From NCBI GenBank assembly GCA_029987245.1, contig DALTWG010000069.1, positions 1 to 7,573 of the forward strand: a stretch of DNA of 7,573 nucleotides. Reading direction: 5' to 3'. The DNA is from Methanocorpusculum sp. (GTDB lineage: Archaea > Halobacteriota > Methanomicrobia > Methanomicrobiales > Methanocorpusculaceae). Each line of letters opens with the position of its first letter. The stretch's first letter is position 1. A program made the translations under genes and the position numbers. The notes under the pieces are model-generated. The model made no database searches. It was given only the letters and a program-made list of their open reading frames with translations, and was not told the DNA's origin. Of this stretch, positions 1 through 4,388 are shown piece after piece.

Positions 1-17
1 GATAAACGCGGGGCTTT
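1..17 (-). promoter_or_regulatory. Possible promoter of a gene left of the window
   Basis: Read on the minus strand, 17 to 1 gives AAAGCCCCGC followed directly by GTTTATC. This resembles the minus-strand promoter region of the DUF371 gene (2701 to 2682), where the same 10-mer precedes CTATTTATC. By analogy this would be a TATA box for a leftward gene starting just outside the window. The gene itself cannot be seen, so this is inference. Confidence 0.25.
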
Positions 18-99
18 TGTGAGGTCGCATCGCCAGCAGAGCTAATCGCCAGGCAAGCCTGACGGATTCATTTCCAGAGCTCACTTACCCCCTATACCC

Positions 100-138
100 T
101 TTTTTTCACTGATTTTTTTCAGACCAGGGGCTTTTTTT
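100..138 (+). terminator. Cluster of three T7 tracts, possible archaeal terminator
   Basis: Seven-base T runs lie at 100-106, 113-119 and 132-138, all on the plus strand. Archaeal RNA polymerase often terminates at T-rich stretches without a hairpin, so the cluster could end a rightward transcript entering from the left. No upstream gene is visible to confirm this, and the stretch could simply be pyrimidine-rich spacer. Confidence 0.3.
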
Positions 139-305
139 GCTCTCCTGCGGCCACATTTTCCACTCGCAGTCAGGGTGTCTGGTTTTTGCACTTTTTTCCC
201 TCTTTTCAAAACAAATCAGCGCACGCATAACAACCCGTTTGCAAAATACCCCGCAGTCCTTCTCCTGTTTCAACCCGCTGACGGATTTGGTCCGCACGGT
301 CAGGG

Positions 306-316
306 TTTTTTATATC
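306..316 (+). promoter_or_regulatory. TATA-like box upstream of the hairpin region
   Basis: A T6 run continues into TTTATATC (309-316), close to the archaeal TATA consensus. Initiation would be expected about 25 nt downstream, near 337, just before the first hairpin. No coding gene begins there, so the box would drive either a small RNA or a long xseA leader of about 300 nt. The call rests on sequence similarity only. Confidence 0.3.
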
Positions 317-336
317 TGGTCGTCGTAGTTGTATGT

Positions 337-453
337 GCAAGCCGGGCTCGTTACTCTGCCCCGGCCAGGCAATATTTTCTCTGCAAAGAGGTCTTTACTC
401 CAAATAGGACACAATGAGAGATGAATTCGAACTCTCATCTCCTTTGTGTTTTT
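337..453 (+). ncRNA. Candidate small RNA or structured leader
   Basis: The interval starts about 25 nt after a TATA-like box and holds three successive hairpins. These are GCCGGG/CCCGGC (341-346 with 360-365), CTCT/AGAG (379-382 with 387-390), and a longer one at 409-449 followed by a T5 run. No known RNA family is recognised and no tRNA cloverleaf fits. It could instead be an attenuator-like leader for xseA, since GGACACAAT (407-415) can alternatively pair with ATTGTGTCC (515-523). Expression is unproven. Confidence 0.2.
409..453 (+). terminator. Bulged hairpin followed by T5
   Basis: ACACAA (409-414) pairs with TTGTGT (444-449) and TGAGAG (415-420) pairs with CTCTCA (432-437). The loop is 11 nt, and six bases (438-443) bulge out on the 3' side. 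A T5 run (449-453) follows. The shape is that of an intrinsic terminator. Archaea rely more on the T run than on the hairpin, so function is uncertain. Confidence 0.33.
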
Positions 454-601
454 CTGTTATGCCGGCTGCTTTGGGACGTGTTTGTGATGCGGACAAAAAG
501 CCCGTTTCGCGGAGATTGTGTCCGTGCAGGCAGTACGAATTCAGCCCTGTACGCCAAAAAAACCAACTCGCCAAAACACCCCGCAAAAACACCTCACTGC
601 C

Positions 602-610
602 TTATTTATC
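602..610 (+). promoter_or_regulatory. Probable xseA promoter (TATA box)
   Basis: TTATTTATC is centred about 30 nt before the xseA ATG, so initiation is expected within a few nucleotides of the start codon. No Shine-Dalgarno sequence precedes the ATG, which fits a leaderless or nearly leaderless mRNA. The DUF371 gene has the near-identical CTATTTATC at the same distance from its start. Confidence 0.5.
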
Positions 611-635
611 TCCTTGAAAAACCAATACATAACCA

Positions 636-2024
636 ATGGCAAAAAAGCAGACACCACCCGAAGGCATGGCATCCCTCTTCGACTTCGCCGACAGCCCTGG
701 CACCGCGTCTGCAATCGAACCCGTAAAAGAAAACTCCGCACTTGAAATACACGAAGAAAAAATCCTCGGCGTCATAGAACTCGCCGCGCGCATCCGCGAC
801 AGCCTCGACACCCCCGCCCTCACCGACATAAAAGTCCAGGGCGAAGTCACCGGATACCGCCCCAACACCTCCGGCCACCAGTACTTTTCCCTCTCCGAAA
901 AAGGCGAAAAAGAAGCCGTAATCAGCTGCGTCATGTGGAAATACGCCGCCGCAAAACACCTCCCCTTCCCCTTAAAAGACGGCCTTGCCATAATCGTCAC
1001 CGGCAGCGTCGACTACTACCCCCCCTCGGGCCGCACCCAGCTTATAGTAAAAACCGTCGAAGCCTCCCGCAAAGGCGTATCAGGACTCTACCTCCAGAAA
1101 GAAATCTGGAAAAAAGAACTGACCGACACAGGCATCATTCCCCGCCCCGAAACCGAAAAACGCTCATTTCCCCTCTTCCCCAAAAAAATCGGCGTCGTCA
1201 CCTCCAAAACAGGCTCCCTCCTCCAGGACATCAGAAACGTAGTTGCGCGCCGCTTCCCCCTTGAAATACTCCTCGCCCCCGCCTCGGTCCAGGGCGCCGG
1301 CGCCGAATTTGAAATAGCAGCCGCAATCGCCTCCCTTCAGGGCAAAGTGGAAGTGATAATCGTTGCAAGAGGCGGCGGCAGCTTTGAAGACCTCTTTGTC
1401 TTCAACAACCCCCTCGTCGTAAAAGCAATCCGCACAAGCAGCGTCCCCGTAATCTCTGCAATCGGCCATGAAACCGATACTACGCTTTCCGACTACGCAA
1501 GCGACCTGCGCGTGCCGACACCCTCGGCCGCGGCGGAAACCGTAGTCCCCGACCGGGAAGTCATTTTACGCAGTCTCGAAGACTCCCGCCGCGCAATTCA
1601 CGACAAGACCGTAGGGATTCTCAAAGCAAACCGGGACGCGCTTGCCGATTTGCGCGCCCGTGTCGACCCCAAACGGCTTCGCCGCAAGCTCGATGAAATG
1701 CAGACACAGACAGCAGACTATGAAGAACGCCTCAGCGCGGCAATTATCCGCAAAATCCGCACCGCGCGCGAAGAGATGCAGCGGGCCGGGGATATGATAT
1801 TGCGCAGCGCGCAAAATCTCATCACCCGCGCCCGTCTGGAGCTTTCCGCACAGAAAGAAATTATCTGCGCGCGCGACCCGGAAAAGCCGCTCTCGCTTGG
1901 CTACGCCCTTGTCTACAGCGGGGGAAAGGTAATCAAATCGGTGCGGGACACGGCCCCGCAGGAGAAACTGACCCTGCAGCTTGCCGACGGCAGCGTTGAA
2001 ACAATTGTGGAGAAAATACTATGA
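636..2024 (+). CDS. xseA: Exodeoxyribonuclease VII large subunit
   Basis: This is the catalytic subunit of exonuclease VII, which degrades single-stranded DNA from both ends into oligonucleotides and acts with several XseB copies. The 462-residue length is normal for the family. An N-terminal OB-fold lies at about residues 45-145 (VQGEVTGY, then GHQYFSLSEKG). The nuclease domain follows, with RGGGSFEDL at 245-253 and GHETDTTLSDYASDLR starting at 277, then PTPSAAAE. A charged, probably coiled-coil stretch covers about 305-400, and the C-terminal strand segment reads LGYALVYSGGKVI. These are the standard family motifs, so activity is likely. The ATG at 636 places the OB-fold at its usual distance and sits 30 nt from a TATA box. 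Exonuclease VII is essentially bacterial, so an archaeal copy suggests old transfer. Codon use is odd: third-position G is rare up to about 1500 and common afterwards. Confidence 0.95.
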   Translation: MAKKQTPPEGMASLFDFADSPGTASAIEPVKENSALEIHEEKILGVIELAARIRDSLDTPALTDIKVQGEVTGYRPNTSGHQYFSLSEKGEKEAVISCVMWKYAAAKHLPFPLKDGLAIIVTGSVDYYPPSGRTQLIVKTVEASRKGVSGLYLQKEIWKKELTDTGIIPRPETEKRSFPLFPKKIGVVTSKTGSLLQDIRNVVARRFPLEILLAPASVQGAGAEFEIAAAIASLQGKVEVIIVARGGGSFEDLFVFNNPLVVKAIRTSSVPVISAIGHETDTTLSDYASDLRVPTPSAAAETVVPDREVILRSLEDSRRAIHDKTVGILKANRDALADLRARVDPKRLRRKLDEMQTQTADYEERLSAAIIRKIRTAREEMQRAGDMILRSAQNLITRARLELSAQKEIICARDPEKPLSLGYALVYSGGKVIKSVRDTAPQEKLTLQLADGSVETIVEKIL

Positions 2025-2257
2025 CAGAAGAAATGCAGACAGAAGGTACCAAAACTGAACGCAAAACTGAACTGACCTACGAAGAAATGATGATGGAATT
2101 AAAGCAGATTGCAAAGCAGCTGGACAATCCCAACACCTCGGTGGAGGAAGCCGTTGTTTTACACAAGCGCGGCATGGAACTGATTCAGATCTGCGAGGAG
2201 ATTTTGCAGAAAGCCGAACTCACCATCACCGAAGTTACCCGCGAACCGTCAGAATAA
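2021..2257 (+). CDS. xseB: Exodeoxyribonuclease VII small subunit
   Basis: This is the small accessory subunit that binds the coiled-coil of XseA and is needed for a functional exonuclease VII. The 78-residue protein is all-helical and matches the family pattern: LTYEEMMMELKQIAKQLD, then SVEEAVVLHKRGMELIQICEEIL, then KAELTITEV. Its start codon overlaps the xseA stop in an ATGA arrangement, with GGAG at 2009-2012, so the two are translationally coupled. The first 17 or so residues form a polar leader, longer than in many homologues, and include a 12-bp tandem duplication (AAAACTGAAC at 2051-2060 and 2063-2072) that encodes two KTE units. The last 23 nt overlap the end of the convergent DUF371 gene. 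Confidence 0.93.
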   Translation: MTEEMQTEGTKTERKTELTYEEMMMELKQIAKQLDNPNTSVEEAVVLHKRGMELIQICEEILQKAELTITEVTREPSE

Positions 2258-2654
2258 CGGTAAGTTCCTCTCCTTTCTGCAGCCGGGCGACAAGGTCCCG
2301 GGGCAGGTCTTTTGCCGCGGCGTCCGAGCCGGTGCCAATGGTGCGGGAGCAGGTAAACTCACTTTTGCGCCAGACAAGGTCGGATGCATGCGTTAAGGAA
2401 AGGCCCGCGCCTCCGCTGGATACAACGGTATATTCCAGCGGTCCGCAAATGAGTTTTGTTTCCAAAACAGCGCCTTCCTGCTGCAAAGCAGCTTTGAATT
2501 CCGGGGACAAATCGCTTGCGCCTTTGTCTGCTGCAACGCCTATTATGCAGTCGCCTTTGAGAGATAAGTCGGGTTCTTTCGTTATTTCAAAGGTGCTTTT
2601 ATGGTGTGCGAGGACGTTTGGATGTCCTTTGCAGTGTATTGTTTCGGTTATCAT
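2235..2654 (-). CDS. DUF371 family protein, function unknown
   Basis: The 139-residue protein begins MITETIHCKGHPNVLAHH and continues with TFEITKEPDLSLKGDCIIGVAADKG, here interrupted only by prose: key pieces are the GHPNV-xxxH opening, the TFEITK segment, the GDCIIGV strand, and a repeat of short beta-strand stretches near the end (LTVILTV). This pattern belongs to DUF371, a conserved archaeal family without an assigned biochemical role. There is no signal peptide or membrane segment, so it is probably cytosolic. The start is supported by CTATTTATC centred 32 nt upstream and the lack of a Shine-Dalgarno, which implies a nearly leaderless mRNA. It lies 50 nt behind the methylthiotransferase on the same strand, so read-through from that gene is possible. 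Its 3' end overlaps xseB by 23 nt. I recall the family from sequence alone. Confidence 0.85.
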   Translation of the reverse strand: MITETIHCKGHPNVLAHHKSTFEITKEPDLSLKGDCIIGVAADKGASDLSPEFKAALQQEGAVLETKLICGPLEYTVVSSGGAGLSLTHASDLVWRKSEFTCSRTIGTGSDAAAKDLPRDLVARLQKGEELTVILTVRG

Positions 2655-2681
2655 GGAATGATTAGAAATGGGTTGTGCAAG

Positions 2682-2701
2682 GATAAATAGGGCGGGGCTT
2701 T
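2682..2701 (-). promoter_or_regulatory. Probable DUF371 gene promoter
   Basis: On the minus strand CTATTTATC (2690 to 2682) is centred 32 nt before the DUF371 ATG. Immediately upstream is AAAGCCCCGC (2701 to 2692), a 10-mer that recurs at both edges of the window. The TATA-like match and spacing mirror the xseA promoter. The role of the 10-mer is unknown. Confidence 0.45.
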
Positions 2702-2704
2702 AAG

Positions 2705-3943
2705 TCACACCCGTCTTGCAAGCAGATAATGTCTCCGGTGTCCGGTAATAAGCACCCGGCATTTTGTCCCTATCGCCAAATCCTCGCCGATTACAATGTT
2801 CTGATATGTCCTGTCGCGCGCTGTAACCGAGCCGGGCTTTACCGTCTCGGTAACCACGCAGTCCACGACTCTCCCAATCCACGCATTGCAGGTTTCGTCA
2901 TAAATCTGATTCACCGCATCAGTCAGCGCCTTGGACCGCGCCTTTTTCACCGGTTCAGGCACCCGCTTCATTTTAGCTGCGGGCGTTTTGGGTCGCACGC
3001 TGAAGCGCGTAATATTTACCTTGCCCGGGCGGGTGCGAAGCACCTGCCCGACGGAGATATCGGCATCGGCGTCGGTTTCACTGGAAAATCCGGCAATATA
3101 ATCGGTGCAGATGCGGATGTCAGGATAGCGGCCCCGCGCCTTTTTAATGATGTATTCATACTGTTCTGCGGTATAGCGCCGCCCCATGAGTTTGAGCACC
3201 GCGTCAGAGCCGGACTGGACCGGGATGTGCAGGAACAAAAATATTTTTTCATCCGCCAGCGCATCCAAAAAGTCATCGAGGATAGGAAGCAGCGTATCGG
3301 GATTTGCCATACCGATTCTGATTTTGAAGTCTCCGTCTATTTTGCACAGTTCGCGAAGCAGATCCGGCAGGCGGGGGCCGTCTTCGCCGAAATCCATGCC
3401 CCAGGCGGTTGTGTCCTGAGCGGTGACCTGCAGTTCGGTGCAGCCGGCGGCGGCAAAGGCTTTTGCCTGGGCTGTGATGTCTTCCATGGAAAAACTTGCA
3501 AGCCTGCCGCGGGCAAGGCGGGTTATGCAGTAGGTGCAGTGACCGGGGCAGCCGCGGGCTATCTGTAATACGGCGGTGCGGGAGTTTTGAGCGACGGTGC
3601 CGACAGCGCGCCAGCAGGGGTGAATGGTTTCATCCGGTATAAGGACGGCGTCGGGAAAGAGGCTGCGCAGCCTGCTTTCTGCTACGGGAAGCAGGCAGCC
3701 GGTAACAAACAGTTTTTTGTTTGCAAAAAGCGTGAGGCGCTCATACATGTGCTGCTCGGTTTTGTCGATGACAATGCAGGTGTTAATAAGCACGGCTTCT
3801 GCCTCGCGGGGGTTTTCGACGATGGTGCAGCCCTGCGCTTTGGCTATTTCGATGAGTTTTGCACTGTCACCGAAGTTGTAGGTGCAGCCGTAGGTTTCGA
3901 TATACAGGCGGAGATTGTGCAGGAGGGTGAGGGTGTCTGTCAT
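2705..3943 (-). CDS. tRNA (ms2t6A37-type) methylthiotransferase, radical SAM
   Basis: This MiaB-like enzyme belongs to the archaeal/eukaryal branch (e-MtaB, CDKAL1 relatives) that adds a methylthio group to t6A at tRNA position 37. In the 412-residue form, the N-terminal UPF0004 domain supplies three cluster cysteines: C20 (ETYGC), C56 (NTC) and C83 (VTGC). The radical SAM core has C132, C136 and C139 in RGCPGHCTYC, followed by TARG-like elements such as LQVTAQDTTAWG and IPVQSGSD. A TRAM-like RNA-binding domain occupies roughly 355-412. All six cluster cysteines are present. The frame stays open 24 codons further upstream to 4015, but that extension looks non-coding. The start at 3943 lies just before the conserved domain and about 33 nt from a TATA-like box. 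Exact substrate is inferred from family membership. Confidence 0.92.
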   Translation of the reverse strand: MTDTLTLLHNLRLYIETYGCTYNFGDSAKLIEIAKAQGCTIVENPREAEAVLINTCIVIDKTEQHMYERLTLFANKKLFVTGCLLPVAESRLRSLFPDAVLIPDETIHPCWRAVGTVAQNSRTAVLQIARGCPGHCTYCITRLARGRLASFSMEDITAQAKAFAAAGCTELQVTAQDTTAWGMDFGEDGPRLPDLLRELCKIDGDFKIRIGMANPDTLLPILDDFLDALADEKIFLFLHIPVQSGSDAVLKLMGRRYTAEQYEYIIKKARGRYPDIRICTDYIAGFSSETDADADISVGQVLRTRPGKVNITRFSVRPKTPAAKMKRVPEPVKKARSKALTDAVNQIYDETCNAWIGRVVDCVVTETVKPGSVTARDRTYQNIVIGEDLAIGTKCRVLITGHRRHYLLARRV

Positions 3944-3970
3944 TTGCTTAGAATAGTATTTGTTTTTCTT

Positions 3971-3980
3971 ACAGATATGT
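3971..3980 (-). promoter_or_regulatory. Possible methylthiotransferase promoter
   Basis: On the minus strand ACATATCTGT is centred about 33 nt before the ATG at 3943, the same spacing as the xseA and DUF371 boxes. No Shine-Dalgarno precedes the ATG. A second TATA-like sequence, CCTATAATG (minus strand, about 4022 to 4014), would give a leader of about 50 nt instead. Confidence 0.3.
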
Positions 3981-4031
3981 TTAGCAGAAAAGGCAGGGGA
4001 GCGAACCTGATTCATTATAGGTAATGTAACT

Positions 4032-4065
4032 GTTATAGCACTGCTGTGTCGCTCAAATCAAATGT
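4032..4065 (+). repeat. Imperfect direct repeat flanking cdc48 operon, left copy
   Basis: GTTAT, six bases, then GCTGTGTCGCT (4043-4053), then CAAATCAA and ATGTCC. The right copy at 7293-7326 has GTTAT, five bases, the same 11-mer, then TTGATTTG-like sequence and AATGCC. The segment after the 11-mer is inverted between copies (CAAATCA versus TGATTTG). Confidence 0.45.
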
Positions 4066-4142
4066 CCGTGTTGGAATGACGGGTTAAGAGACATGCCAAA
4101 AATGCACCTGCCTTTTTCTATCCCTGAATGAGAGAGGCGCAA

Positions 4143-4154
4143 CTGTCAAATTTG
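4143..4154 (+). repeat. 12-bp inverted repeat, left arm
   Basis: CTGTCAAATTTG is found as its exact reverse complement at 7280-7291. The two arms lie in the spacers on either side of the cdc48-hsp20 operon. Confidence 0.4.
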
Positions 4155-4286
4155 GGATATAGTGCCAACAATCAACTTCCTTCACAAAATTATTTCCCGC
4201 GCGCGTCTGAACCGCTTCTTTACCTCCCCCCGGCCCCGCAGCCCCCTGATTTTATGCGCGCTCTGCATTTTTCCGTATTTCAGTTC

Positions 4287-4341
4287 TATAAAAACCTATC
4301 TCAAATCCGTTTTTCCCTTGCCGCTACAATAAACTTAAATA
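4287..4341 (+). promoter_or_regulatory. cdc48 operon promoter region (two TATA-like boxes)
   Basis: The better-placed box is TTAAATA at 4335-4341, preceded by an A-rich BRE-like stretch. It predicts initiation near 4363 and a leader of about 25 nt that carries a ribosome binding site. A second box, TATAAAA at 4287-4293, would give a leader of about 70 nt. Either or both could serve. The choice rests on spacing only. Confidence 0.45.
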
Positions 4342-4352
4342 CTCGCCAAAAC

Positions 4353-4360
4353 TTACGTAA
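4353..4360 (+). promoter_or_regulatory. Palindrome between TATA box and predicted start site of cdc48
   Basis: TTACGTAA is a perfect 8-bp palindrome, with partly symmetric flanks (ACTTACGTAAAGT). It sits 11 nt after the TTAAATA box, where a bound repressor would block polymerase. In Archaeoglobus fulgidus the related heat-shock operon is controlled by HSR1 through a palindrome of different sequence. A regulator here is inference. Confidence 0.3.
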
Positions 4361-4388
4361 AGTAAAGACAAACAGGAAGGTGAAAAAT

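Larger units (their letters stand above)
1..635. other. Non-coding region upstream of xseA
   Basis: No reading frame here looks like a protein. The small ORFs of 60-80 codons are low in complexity, overlap one another, lack a ribosome binding site and resemble no family I know. What can be seen is three T7 tracts near 100-138, a TATA-like box at 309-316, hairpins between 341 and 449, and the probable xseA promoter at 602-610. The stretches 139-300 and 454-600 show only weak short hairpins (CTGCG/CGCAG at 145-169, CTGAC/GTCAG at 278-303) and otherwise nothing I can assign. Confidence 0.6.
3944..4388. other. Divergent intergenic region between methylthiotransferase and cdc48
   Basis: This 445-nt spacer separates two divergent genes. 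It contains the leftward promoter near 3971-3980, one copy of an imperfect repeat at 4032-4065, the 12-mer CTGTCAAATTTG at 4143-4154, a C-rich block at about 4223-4247, and two rightward TATA-like boxes at 4287-4293 and 4335-4341. The in-frame extension of cdc48 back to 4128 is part of this spacer and shows no protein-like composition. No RNA gene was recognised. Confidence 0.6.

Noticed and set aside
1..45. A 14-codon open tail ending in TAA at 43-45 that might be the 3' end of an upstream plus-strand gene.
   Set aside because: It is too short to identify, matches no family I know, and competes with the promoter-like reading of the same bases on the other strand.
175..417. Plus-strand ORF of 80 codons.
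   Set aside because: There is no ribosome site, the composition is low-complexity (a VVVVV run) and it matches no recognisable family. It overlaps other equally poor frames.
414..617. Plus-strand ORF of 67 codons before xseA.
   Set aside because: It starts inside a hairpin, has no Shine-Dalgarno and its sequence is not protein-like.
2729..3568. Long plus-strand open frame of 279 codons opposite the methylthiotransferase.
   Set aside because: It is the antisense shadow of a well-recognised radical SAM gene whose six cluster cysteines are encoded on the minus strand.
3988..4010. Minus-strand GGTTCG followed by CCCCTGCC, resembling a tRNA T-arm and acceptor end.
   Set aside because: The conserved A58 is missing, the T-stem has mismatches, and no D-arm or anticodon arm is found upstream.
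3944..4015. 24-codon N-terminal extension of the methylthiotransferase.
   Set aside because: It precedes the conserved domain, is rich in Lys/Ser without conservation features, and overlaps the probable promoter.
4128..4388. 87-codon N-terminal extension of Cdc48.
   Set aside because: It contains the promoter region, and the ATG at 4389 has a good ribosome site and the usual family beginning.
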